DNA of 64,000 nucleotides, taken from assembly GCA_037349315.1 (NCBI GenBank), contig JBAIAC010000004.1, positions 29,143,001-29,207,000 of the forward strand, read 5' to 3'. Below, piece after piece: positions 53,655 to 64,000 of the stretch. Positions within the stretch are counted from its first letter, which is position 1. Each line of letters begins with the position of its first letter. Origin of the DNA: Chelydra serpentina. Taxonomy: Eukaryota > Chordata > Testudines > Chelydridae. The notes under the pieces are model-generated. The model saw nothing but the letters and a program-made list of their open reading frames with translations, had not been told where the DNA came from and did not search any database. The position numbers and the translations under genes were made by a program.

Positions 53655-54741
53655 GAACATAAGAACATAAGAATGGTCGTACTGGGTCAGACCAAAGGTC
53701 CATCTAGCCCAGTATCCTGTCCACTGACAGTGGTCAATGCCAGGTTCCCCAGAGTGAGTGGACCTAACAGGTAATGATCAAGTGATCCCTCTCCTGCCAT
53801 CCATCACCCCCCTCTGACAAACAGAGGCTAAGGACACCATTCCTTACCCATCCTGGCTAATAGCCATTAATGGACTTCATCTCCATGAATTTATCCAGTT
53901 CTCTTTTAAACCCTGTTATAGTCCTAGTCTTCACAGCCTCCTCAGGCAAGGAGTTCCACAGGTTGACTGTGCGCTGTGTGAAGAAGAACTTCCTTTTATT
54001 TGTTTTAAACATGCTGCCCACTAATTTCATTGGGTGGCCCCTAGTTCTTCTATTATGGGAACAAGTAAATAACTTTTCCTTATTCACTTCCTCCACACCA
54101 CTCATAATTTTATATACCTCTATCATATCCTCCCCTTTGTCTCCTTTTCCAAGCTAAAAAGTCCTAGCCTCTTTAATCTCTCCTCATATGGGACCCGTTC
54201 CAAACCCCTAATCATTTTAGTTGCCCTTCTCTGAACCTTTTCTAATGCCAGTATATCCTTTTTGAGATGAGGAGACCACATTTGTACGCAGTATTCAAGA
54301 TGTTGGCACACCATGGATTTGTATAAGGGCAATAAGATATTCTCCGTCTTATTCTCTATCCCTTTTTTAATGATTCCTAACATCCTGTTTGCTTTTTTGA
54401 CTGCCGCTGCACACTGCATGGACGTCTTCAGAGAACTATCCACGATGACTCCAAGATCTTTTTCCTGATTAGTTGTAGCTAAATTAGCCCCCATCATATT
54501 GTATTTATAGTTGGGGTTATTTTTTCCAATGTGCATTACTTTACATTTATCCACATTAAATTTCATTTGCCATTTTGTTGCCCAATCATTTAGTTTTATG
54601 AGATCTTTTTGAAGTTCTTCACAGTCTGCTTTGGTCTTAACTATCTTGAGCAGTTTAGTATCATCTGCAAACTTTGCCACCTCACTGTTTACCCCTTCTT
54701 TCAAATCATTTATGAATAAGTTGAATAGGATTGGTCCTATT
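53655..54741 (-). mobile_element. CR1 LINE, 5'-truncated, relatively young
   Basis: A 1.09-kb minus-strand CR1 whose 3' end (plus-left) shows the repeat tail AACATAAGAACATAAGAATG and the ACTGGGTCAGACC block. It is 5'-truncated within RT at about 54741. Long open frames suggest less decay than the copy at 4372-6523, to which it is closely similar. Confidence 0.92.
53857..54704 (-). pseudogene. CR1 ORF2 C-terminal part
   Basis: Two overlapping open segments. 54123-54704 (193 codons) holds the RT catalytic box KFADDTKLL near its start, then WQMKFNVDKCKVMHIG, DLGVIVDSSLK and the C-terminal PYEERL block. The second segment, 53857-54126 (89 codons), continues in another frame with TRGHPMKL and [14 protein letters not shown], the usual CR1 C-terminus. 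A frame break near 54126 and the missing 5' portion make it non-functional. Confidence 0.9.
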
Positions 54742-56748
54742 CACTAATCAGTGAAAACTGGGCATAAAGAATTGGGATTTGTTTTAACTCATAGCTGAGA
54801 TGCTATCTTTAAAAAAAGATCTAAGTGCTATTGATTCAGGTAGATTTAATTTATCACTGGCGCGACAGAACCCCTGCTGCTCCCGGAGAAGCCTGACACA
54901 GCAGGTGACAGAAAATCATTTAGCTAAGGAAAAAAATGTTTAATATTAGCCTTAGGGCTCAGGCATTTACTTTAATACATGTTTTTAAAGCCGGAGGTGA
55001 TTGATAAAGGGGATATGAAGCAACACACATGAATCTGCGGTGAACGGGGGAGTGGGGAATAGAGTTCACAAGGTGGTGCTGTCTCAGGCTTCCCGTGAAG
55101 GTCTTCACACCAGATTGGGGAGAAAATAGGAAAGTCACTTGGCTCTGAATGGTCTGTAATCAAACCAGACTTATTTTTTTTAAAGCTGATTTAATAGAAT
55201 GGCTTTCTCCCCCTTGCTGGGCCTGCTGTAGTGCAGCAAGTTTCAAAGATCTAAAAAATCAATGCAAGGCAATGTCTGTGAAAGGTCATAAGTGAAAAAG
55301 AGTGCAGTCGAATAATATTTTAAGGTACCATGGAAAGGATATTTCATAAAATATTAAAAAATCAATTGAACTTTCAGGAAACTTCATGTTGATCTCAATA
55401 CTGAGGACACTGAGAGCATTGAAAAGGTGTTGATGGGGCTCTGTGTTCAGATTTGTACAGCAGTTGTCATCCGGTCAAGTAGTTTTTGCTGCCCTGTAAT
55501 GAATGGAGAAGAACATTGTCTTAGAAAAATGGGGTCTCCAGCTTTCTATCTGGTAGAAATTTATCTCTACTTTACTGTGCCAGGCACAAAATAACTTAAA
55601 ATGCTGAAGTCTGCCTAAGAAGACTTCCTGCTGCCTTCCCTAGCCTTCAGTTTGAACGATGTATATCAGCCTCAGAATAGAAAGCTGCACACTTTTAAAT
55701 CCAGTTGGCTTCATAAAACTCTCTCTTGCAGCTCAAGAGTAATACATTGCGTTACTTCTCAAATGTGAGCTCTGATTGCTGAAAAGCTGACGAGGGGATC
55801 AGAAATCACTTAACTTCCAAATTAAAAACCTTAAGGGCTGTCACATATATAGTATTTGTGGGCTGTGTATCATGACAGTGTTCATAACCAACCTAATTCC
55901 TTCTGTTTAGATTTTTTCTGTACTTATTTGCAATCAGTAGATGAGACACGACAGTAGAATTGTTTAGCTTTGGATCTCATGGGTCTCATTTTTATTGCTG
56001 TCTTACTGATTCTTTCTGGATCCTTAGGACAGAAAAAAAACCCTTTTTTTTTTGGTCTTAATCTGGTCTGACTTTTATTCAAAGCATCAGCCTCCTCCTC
56101 AAAGATCTAATGTCACTTTCTTGTTCCAGTGGGGCTGACTCTTGCATATGGAATTCCTGTTGATTTCAGAGCGTGTTCCATGTGTGAAGAGCTTTTAGAA
56201 CTCTGATTTGTCTCCCATGGAGACATGCGTGGATACAGAATCTATGCAAGGGCAGCTATACACTCTGGAGAGCTGCGAATAGGTGAGCATAGATTATCAC
56301 AAAGCTTCTTCAATTAAGACTTTTAACATGAAGTTCATTCTGTCTAATAGTATATGAATTCCAAATTTCTCAGTGAAAATAGACCTGCAATATTTGCCAG
56401 TCTTCAAAATATCTAAAATTGATTGGCCAGAAACCCTCATGCTTCAGGGCCTATGCCAACCACTATCTGCCTGGGTTATGGAAGATGTCTTTCTATTAAC
56501 AGGTTTTATGCAATTCTTTCTTGACCTTCCTTAGAGGCACCTGGTACTGGTCACTGACAGAACATCTACTAGAAACCTTTTGTATATTTATATCCATTTT
56601 CATCTGCGAACAGGATATGAGAAGAAACAGCTGAAGTCTCTGAATGGTGGTTCATGCAAACTATTCTATTCTACTTCCAGAGGCCTGCCACTCTGTCTGA
56701 CTCCTAATTATGCATACTACAGTTACATCCCCTGTAGGCATAACCATG
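54742..56748. other. No gene seen
   Basis: A 2-kb stretch without recognised genes or clear repeats. Short poly-A and poly-T runs occur near 56032-56050. Confidence 0.45.
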
Positions 56749-56756
56749 CAGTAAGC

Positions 56757-57193
56757 CAGGCCTGCACAACTCGTAAAGCGGCGAGGGCCATATTACTCCA
56801 AAGAAAACAGCTGAGGGCCGAAACCCCCCCAGCCCTGCGGAAACAGCCCCTCCTTCCCCAGCACTGGGGTGTGGAAGCCTGTAGAGGGGAAAAGAAACAG
56901 TGCGCATAGGGTGACCAGATCACAGCAGTAAAATAGGACCTGCTCCCTCCCCACCGGCTCCCCCCGCCACCAGCTCACCTGCTTGTCTGCTGCTGGCCTC
57001 TTACCTTCTGCCGCTGCCCCGCCCCCTGCCGCTGGCTCACCATCACTCCCCAGCCTGCCACTGGCCTCTTCATCGGCCAGCCGGCCGTTGGCTTGCCCCA
57101 CCCCGCCGCTTGCCTTCTCACCCCCCCGTGGGCCGCACAGTGAGCCCACATGGGGCGCATGCAACCCCCAGGGTCGCACGTTGTGCAGGCCTG
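56757..57193. mobile_element. hAT MITE, TSD CAGTAAGC
   Basis: A 437-bp element with a perfect 14-bp inverted repeat CAGGCCTGCACAAC at both ends and a perfect 8-bp duplication CAGTAAGC at 56749-56756 and 57194-57201. The interior is GC-rich and includes a block starting TAGGGTGACCAGAT, seemingly captured from another repeat. The ORFs over it (for example 56793-57251 on minus) have no domains. A fragment of the same family lies at 32440-32562. Confidence 0.92.
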
Positions 57194-57201
57194 CAGTAAG
57201 C

Positions 57202-58044
57202 TTTTCCCTGCACTCCTTATAGAACATCAGGTGTAATGGGGCCCGAACCAAAGCCTATTAAAATCAATGGTAATACTTCCATTGACCTCACTGGGTTTGG
57301 GATCAGGCCCATCCTCTTCCCATAGTGAGTCACTGACCCTAGAAGTTTAGTGTTCATAAAACCCTCATGATAGTCAGCTTGTACTTCTCTAGAACAACCA
57401 GTCTTTTCCCTAATACTCTATGGGCAAAATGTGGAGGCCCTTCCTTCAGTTTTTACTCAGTCCGTATGTTAGAGATTCTCAAATTGTTAATAAGGAAATT
57501 TTCAGAAACTACCCAGAACCCCTTCCAGGAAATGAAGTGGAATATACGCGCTCAATGGAGTTTGTCTGAATAAGAATCTGCCACCCTGGCTGTAAAGAAT
57601 TCCAGACCTGGCTCTGCATTCATATTAATCCATTGGCTGTGGTTATTGTCCTCTTTAGTATTTTTACAATTAGTTACCTCTTACAATCTCTCAAATCAGT
57701 AATTTACTAATACATTATTTTGAATCTCATCCTTAATTATTTTTTAAAAACCAGGATGCGATGAAGGACTTCTAAAAATTCCTACTAGTCTAGCTATTCC
57801 TCCTTGGTTTCTTTTAGCTATTTTTTAGTGCTGTCTTCATATTGTTTTAATGTCCATGAATCAATAGGTATATGGTATTCCATGTACCATAGAGCATGCA
57901 GTCAGACACACATAAAATGAGGAATTAGCTTATGGTTTAAGAATGTAAACGTATACTCTGTAGTCAACATTAAAAGAGAGAACATTTTAAAATGAGTAAA
58001 TTAGTAAATGAGCAAATATTTGCAGTACTCTAATAGGGAATACT
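57202..58044. other. No gene; small old repeat
   Basis: 57225-57320 contains an inverted arrangement of AATCAATGG and CCATTGACCTCA with GGGATCAGGCCC, typical of an old amniote repeat. The remainder is AT-rich and unassigned. Confidence 0.4.
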
Positions 58045-58056
58045 ATTACTAATACT

Positions 58057-58205
58057 AGCAACAAAGAGTCCTGTGGCATCTTATAGACTAATAGACGTAT
58101 TGGAGCATAAGCTTTCGTGGGTGAATACCCACTTCGTTGGATGCATGACGGTGCATGGACTCTTTGTTGCTTCTACAGATCCACACTAACACGACTACCT
58201 CTCTG
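58057..58205. mobile_element. Foldback ribozyme-bearing insertion with 12-bp TSD
   Basis: A 149-bp insertion flanked by a perfect 12-bp duplication ATTACTAATACT at 58045-58056 and 58206-58217. The left part is a minus-oriented copy of the unit at 41152-41279, starting AGCAACAAAGAGTCC; the right part is a short plus-oriented copy (GGACTCTTTGTTGCT, then CACTAACACGACTACC). The element is therefore an inverted pair, like 16960-17399 but from a different subfamily. Confidence 0.7.
58103..58140 (-). ncRNA. Hammerhead-like motif, degraded core
   Basis: On minus the core reads CCAACGA (58134-58140) where CUGANGA is needed, two changes. Stem II (GTGGGT/ACCCAC) and GAAA (58113-58116) are intact. Probably inactive. 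Confidence 0.35.
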
Positions 58206-58233
58206 ATTACTAATACTCTTATAGTAGCTTATT

Positions 58234-59287
58234 TTCATAGAATCATAGACTATTAGGGTTGGAAGAGAGGTCATCTAGTCCAATCCCCTGCTCAAAGCAG
58301 GACCAACACCAACTAAATCATCCCAGCCAGGGCTTTGTCAAGCTAGGCCTTAAAAACCTCTAAGGATGAAGATTCCACCACCTCCCTAGGTTACCCATTC
58401 CAGTGCTTCATCACCCTCTTAGTGAAATAGTGTTTCCTAATATCCAACCTAGACCTCCCCCACTGCAACTTGAGACCATTACTCCTTGTTCTGTCATCTG
58501 CCACCACTGAGAACAGCCTAGCTACATCCTCTTTGGAACCCCCCTTTAGGTAGTTGAAGGCTGCTATCAAATCCCTCCTTCTGCAGACTAAATAACCCCA
58601 GTTCCCTCAGTCTCCCCGTAAGTCATATGCCCCAGCCCCCTAATAATTTCTGTTGCCCTCCACTGGACTGCCTCTAATTTATCCACATCCCTTCTGTAGT
58701 GGGGGGGACCAAAACTGGAGTCAGTACTCCAGGTGTGGCCTCACCAATGCTGAATTGAGGGGAATAATCACTTCCCTTTATCTGCTGGCCAGGGCCGGCT
58801 CTAGCTTTTTTGCCGCCCCAAGCTGCCGAAGCAAAAAATAAAAAAAGGCCCTTGAAATGTGGCACCCCAGGAATGGCCAGAATGCCGCCCCTTCAGACGT
58901 GCCACCCCAAGCACATGCTTCCTTTGCTGGTGCCTGGAGACGGCCCTGCTGCTGGCAGTGCTCCTACTAATACAGCCCAATATGCCGTTGGCCTTCTTGG
59001 CAACAAGGACACACTGCTGACTCATATCAGCTTCTCGTCCAGTGTAATTCCCAGATCCTTTTCTGCAGAACTGCTACTTAGCCAGTTGGTCCCTAGTCTG
59101 TGTCGGTGCATGGGATTCTTCCTTCCTAAGAGCAGGACTCTGCACTTGTCCTTGTTGAACTTCATCAGATTACTTTTGGCCCAATCCTCCAATTTGTCTA
59201 GGTGACTCTGGACCCTATCTCTACCCTCCAGCATATCTACCCCTCCCCCCAACTTAGTGTCATCTGCAAACTTGCTGAGGGTGCAAT
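58234..59287 (-). repeat. CR1 LINE fragment with nested hAT MITE
   Basis: Minus-oriented CR1 3' half. The plus-left end reads TCATAGAATCATAGAC and AGGTCATCTAGTCCAATCCC (3' tail), and the sequence continues through the ORF2 C-terminus to TTAGTGTCATCTGCAAACTT near the RT box. A 159-bp hAT MITE interrupts it at 58790-58948. The stretch 59022-59252 still encodes a [12 protein letters not shown] block. Inactive. Confidence 0.85.
58790..58948. mobile_element. hAT MITE, TSD CTGCTGGC
   Basis: A 159-bp element with ends CAGGGCCGGCTCTAG (left) and CAGGGCCGTCTCCAG (right, minus) and a perfect 8-bp duplication CTGCTGGC at 58782-58789 and 58949-58956. Inserted in a CR1. Same TIR family as 44935-45157. 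Confidence 0.9.
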
Positions 59288-61158
59288 GGGGTAATGGGTA
59301 ATGTTTCTTTTGCTATTTGTCTTTTATCTATCAATAGGTCTGCTACGGAAGATGATTTTGTGACCAATTAAAATACAAACAAATGAGATCAGATAACTAA
59401 ACAAAGGTATGGCAAAGTGGCACTTTGGGGGAGATTCTCAAAGGCACAAATGAACTAGGTGATCAATTCCCACTGACTTTCAATAGGATTTGGGTGCCTA
59501 ACTGTCCTTTGTGCCTTTTGAAAAGATGTTCCTTAATCACAATCTGTCCCCAAATGCTAAACAAACTGAAGGCATCTTGCATCGTGCCCATAGGATCGAT
59601 AGATTTGGCTCAAGGGGGTGAACTCCAAAAGGTCGGAGTGCTCACCCAAGAGTTCTGCTGTCCCCATTGAATGGTCAAACTTGCGTACTGACAGCAAACT
59701 GTTAATCAGGAAACTTTCAGTAACCACCAAGAACCCTTTCTAGGAAATGAAATAGAAAATAGTTTCTCTCATCACCAGTTTATCTGAATAAGGACTGCAT
59801 AAAAACTGAAAACCACCCTGGCTCAGATTGACTTGTATCTTACTCCATGAGTAGACCCAAACAACTCTCTGTCTTGACTGGTCTCTTGGTGGTCTCAGTT
59901 TGAACTGGGTACAAAACCATTCCAGGCTCTAGAGATCATTGCTAGCAACTAGAATAGCAGTCAGAAGCTAAGAAGGCACCAGTGTGGAGAGTTGAGCAGA
60001 TGTATTATGTATCCATGCTGGGCTGAACTACTCAGGAGGCAGGTAGCTGCGTTCTGCATTAGTATTAGGTTCCAGGTGGATTTCAGTGGGGTATCCCAAA
60101 ATAGAGTACATTACACTAGTTAAACTTGGGAATGACTGGACAGCTGTTTGTAAGGTCTGCACTGGAGAGGAATGACCACTGCCTCCTGGCCAGCCATAGA
60201 TGGAGAAAGGCAGTATGGGCCACCACTGATATCTCGAACTTTAAGGGAATTCAGTCCAATAGGACTCCTGTGGTGCAAAGCATCCATGTACCTCTTTCCA
60301 CGAAGGTACTTGATACAACAATCACCTGGGGTGTTCAACCTTGTGTGAAACAAAATGTTCACACTTTTCACTATGGTTGTTCATAAAATATCAACAATTT
60401 TAAAATGTTGATGATGACAAATGGGGAGGGGAAATTTCATTACATTTTCTGCAGAAAATGTTTCTATTTTTTGACTAGCTCGACTCTTAATAAAGGTGTG
60501 TAAGTTCTGACTGCCATTGTTACTTGGAGTTGTATAACCTGAATACTTAGGTCAGCATGTCTGCTTACATGTATAGTGTCTGACCTCCTTTAGGTCCTTT
60601 CTCTGAATGCAATCAATTGAAGAATTTCCAACAGAGCAGCTGAAAGTCCTCTCTGAGATTGTAGCATAAACAACAAGCCCCATAAAGACTAATGGTCAGC
60701 TAGACACAAAAGCAAGACCTAGACACACTTGCCTTGAGCTTCTTTGCATAATCAGCTAAGATATTAACTTTGATAATAGCACCATCTATTGAGGATTCAC
60801 AATAATATTTAGTGTTCTTCAAAATAGACGGATGGCAAAATCACTTTTGCATGGATTACAAATATAAATAAGCGTTAAGGTTGTAACTATTATAATACAA
60901 CTAGAAAGGACTTGCACTTTATTAATTTATTACTAATAATTCAGTATTTAGAACCTGTACATGTGAGCAAATAATGGTTTTTTTCCTTCAGTTTGGGGGC
61001 TGAGCCAAAAAATCTAAATACATTTTTGGTTCAATTCATACTGAAATGGACTATTCAGTTTTTCTTGCCTGTTAGCCAGTATGTATATATTATATTTATG
61101 AAACACCACATTCATATGTGTTACATGTTTAACATTAATATTGTGCACATTGAATCAT
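59288..61158. other. No gene seen
   Basis: 59420-59525 resembles an old amniote repeat (GGGAGATTCTCAAAGGCAC, TTTCAATAGGATTTGGGTGC). No coding gene recognised in the rest. Confidence 0.45.
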
Positions 61159-61163
61159 ATATG

Positions 61164-62321
61164 TGTGACACTGCACTCTATATGATTTTATGAAAATATG
61201 CTAATGAGTGTGAATATAATGTAACTGAAATATGCTTCATGCAAAAGGTCTCTTGTAAGCTATCATTACAAACCTTATAATCTACTGAGTGTGGTCATCC
61301 TATTTGTATGTATGGATCATCCTTGTGCCTGAAACTAGAAATATGAACTATAACCCTGAGGGCCTATTGTAGTTATGTAAAGTGTGGGCCATTAATGGTG
61401 GTTTGCAATCTTGATGGCTCCCATCAACCAGGACAATTGACTGTGGATGGCTCTGTTTGCTTGCAGGCCTTCCTGTGAGTCAGGCTGGGAGGAATGAAGG
61501 CTTGAAGTCTTACAGTGACATGTGATCATGTCACCTGAACTGGAATCCATCTTTAACCTGGTGCTTTTCCATTTAGAAGGAAGGGTGGGAAACCAGAGAG
61601 GGACAAAGGATTCCCGCCTTGTGGAAAGCTATATAAGGGGGTAAAACAGAACAAAGGAGGCTGCAATCATGAAAAATCCCCTAGCTACCACCTGAGCTGG
61701 AACAAGGGCTGTACCAGGGGAAAGGATTGTGCCCAGACTAGGAAGGCGTCCAGTCTGTGATAGAAGCTTATTGAAACATTTGAGGGTGAGGTTTTATCTG
61801 TATTCAGTTTTCTTACTGTGCTAGGGACTTATGTGCTTTATTTTATTTTGTTTTGTAATTTACTTTGTTCTGTCTGTTATTACTTTGAACCACTTAAATC
61901 CTACTTTTTGTATTTAATAAAATCATTTTTTACTTATTAATTAACCCAGAGTAAGTATTAATACCTGGGGGTGGGAGGGAGAAACAGCTGTGCATATCTC
62001 TCTATCAGTGTTATAGAGGGCGAACAATTTATGAGTTTATCCTGTATAAGCTTTATACAGGGTAAAATGGATTTATTTGGGGTTTGGACCCCATTGGGAG
62101 CTAGGCATCTGAGTGATAGATACAGGAACACTTTTTAAGCTGTTTTCAGTTAAGCCTGCAGCTGTTGGGAGACATGGTTCAGACCCGGGTCTGTGTTTGT
62201 AGCAGGCTAGCATGTCTGTCTCAAACCGGGCAGGGCACTGAAGTCCTAAACAGACTCAGAGGTAGTCAAAGCACATCAGGTGGCAGTTCCCAAGGGGGTT
62301 TCTGTGATCCAACCCATCACA
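61164..62321 (+). mobile_element. Solo LTR, TGTGACAC...CCATCACA
   Basis: An 1158-bp LTR on plus. Ends TGTGACACTGCAC and AACCCATCACA. Flanking pentamers ATATG and ATAGG match at 4 of 5. A TATA-like CTATATAAGGGG lies near 61630 and AATAAA near 61916, giving U3-R-U5 order. No internal region. It matches a common turtle LTR family as I recall it. Confidence 0.82.
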
Positions 62322-62326
62322 ATAGG

Positions 62327-62711
62327 AGTGTTGGGTAATGATGTTAAGTTGCATAGCTATGAATTGTATTATGCTTTTCCTGGAATGCTGTTCACTCATG
62401 CTAAGGTATATTGTGTAACACAATGGAACTCTGCTCTCAGTACAGGCAAATACATAATGTGTTAGAAACAAAATTTATGGACAGCATATCCTGTCACAAT
62501 TAGAAGGGGAATGTGGTATCCAAAACAATGATAAGGAAGGTACAGGATGGTACAGAAAAACAAGATAAACTGGTACTGACTTCTGGATTTATTCTTGGGT
62601 GATGTATACAATGCTTTTAGCTTGTAAACAACCATGTATAAATATAGGTGGCCTTGAGTGCATATTTTGGAGCAGACTTAAGCTGTGAGGTTGTTTCACC
62701 GAAAGAGTGGT
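62327..62711. other. No gene seen
   Basis: A spacer between two solo LTRs with no recognised feature. Confidence 0.4.
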
Positions 62712-62713
62712 TG

Positions 62714-63803
62714 TGTCATAGTGGGGTACGATACAGACCAGTCAGTGGCTGTATTACCCTGTAACCTGGGGTGCCTTTGCCATGCCTTGCTGCTATAGCC
62801 GTCAACCTGGACTGCTCTCATACAGTTACCAGTGCGGCAGTCACTCTCAGATGCTTGTATGTACTCCAGCCTGCCAGCCACACCCTGGCTCTCACCAGCC
62901 TTCATTATTACTACAGGGTGACCCCAACACACTCCCAATCCCAGACTTCCCCCAGAAATGTTTGGCCTGCATGGCCCAGCCCTCTCCTAGACAGCCCAGA
63001 AATATTAAGTTTGTTATTCCTTTAAGGGAATAATACACACCAGCTTCAATGAAGTTACCCAGACACTTTAAGTTAAACACACTGGATTAGACCAAACAAT
63101 AAAACAAGTTTATTGACTACAAAGATTTTAAGTGAGTACAAGTAATGAGGCATAAAAGTCAAAATGGTTACAAGAAAAATAAAGATAACACTGTTTAGTA
63201 CCTACTTAAATGAAATTGGATTCAAAGCAAAGTTTCTCACCACATAGTTCCAACTGCATTATTGACCAGACTCTTTGGGTCAGGATCCCTTCCCCCAAAG
63301 TCCAACAGCTGTTTTATTTTGTCCTTTTAGATGCGATGCCAGAGACAGACAGAGAGAATGGTGTCTTGGAGTGTTTAGGCCTCCTTTTTATATTTTTAAT
63401 CCCCCTCTTGAAAAACATTTCCAGCTGAGAACCCGGAGGCAAAGAGTCTGTGTGGAAGGATGTTCCCTGCTGGGTTTTTTCACCTGTGAGCTTCCTTCGT
63501 TTTTCTTTCCTCCCCTTTCTGCTTGAAGACTGTTTACTGCTTAAATGCAAATTAAGACAAGCATACAATCCTTTGTTCAAGATCTGCCTGTTCAATGACT
63601 TCTGTCTGGCTATGGGGGTTTTGAACATGGGCTAATAACATTATAAAAGGGAATTCCATAACTTTACACAATGCTGCTACATACATTTCACCATGATAAC
63701 CAAGTTATGAGTTTTCAAATGATACCTAACAAAGCATGCCTGGACAAACGATTATTACAATAGTGTGTGGGTGTCAACATGTGGGGGGATGTATTCTGTC
63801 ACA
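62714..63803 (-). mobile_element. Solo LTR candidate, minus strand
   Basis: A ~1.09-kb LTR whose minus strand starts TGTGACAGAATACATCC (63803) and ends CCCCACTATGACA (62714). AATAAA on minus at about 63105-63110 and a TATA-like TATATAAAAAGG near 63384 fit the expected order. A clear target duplication was not found. No coding region. Confidence 0.7.
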
Positions 63804-64000
63804 GTTTCCTTTTCATGCTGTGTTGCTTTCTCTGACTAATAAACTAATATAGAACCACAAGCATAGTCAAGTAACTGGCTATATCTTTTTTTACATGAAC
63901 CATTTTGACTCTAAAAACTTTTTTTTCCAGCCAGAACTACTTATTGGATTCTACCTGAATTTGAAAATAGTTTTGGTGCCCTGAAAAATGTACTTTCTGC

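Overview
The window reads as vertebrate, most likely turtle (cryptodire), nuclear DNA. It has long AT-leaning single-copy stretches, several CR1 LINE copies on both strands, tRNA-headed SINEs with CR1-like tails (the Cry/tortoise Pol III SINE type), MIR-like remnants, long solo LTRs, and many Harbinger- and hAT-type MITEs. I recognise no host protein-coding gene, tRNA gene or rRNA gene. It looks intergenic or deeply intronic. The species assignment rests on recalled repeat families, not on a search.

Layout. 0-12 kb: a solo LTR (174-1267, TSD GGGGC), a cluster of hairpin-rich Harbinger MITEs around a 5'-truncated CR1, then a MIR-like SINE, an LTR, a Cry SINE and a CR1 tail. 12-20.6 kb: mostly unassigned sequence, a 440-bp foldback element inside a CR1, and an 865-bp chromovirus deletion derivative (TSD CTCTG). 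20.66-25.43 kb: a minus-strand Ty3/gypsy element with TSD AGTCT, a SCAN-like gag capsid, protease followed directly by integrase, and no reverse transcriptase. 29.2-32.9 kb: a decayed Mag-like gypsy with nested CR1, ribozyme-like and SINE insertions. 32.94-38.07 kb: an apparently complete Harbinger transposon (TSD TAA) with an open 427-aa DDE nuclease, a two-exon Myb/SANT protein on the opposite strand, and a third ORF in the Myb intron.

41-47 kb: nested DNA transposons. A 34-bp GC-rich minisatellite lies inside a hAT MITE, itself inside a mariner-like MITE. A 197-bp element with LTR-like ends and a tRNA-like Pol III promoter is inserted in a CR1. 49.9-51 kb: a non-LTR ORF relic, then an ERV LTR, a proline-tRNA primer-binding site and a leader. 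53.6-64 kb: two minus-strand CR1 copies, hAT MITEs and two long solo LTRs.

The most notable system is a set of four short insertions (16960-17399, 30640-30725, 41152-41279, 58057-58205). Each has a perfect 12-15 bp target duplication and a hammerhead-ribozyme-like core, and two are foldbacks. They fit small non-autonomous Penelope-like or retrozyme-like retroelements. Function is not shown. The only units here that look able to make protein are the Harbinger genes.
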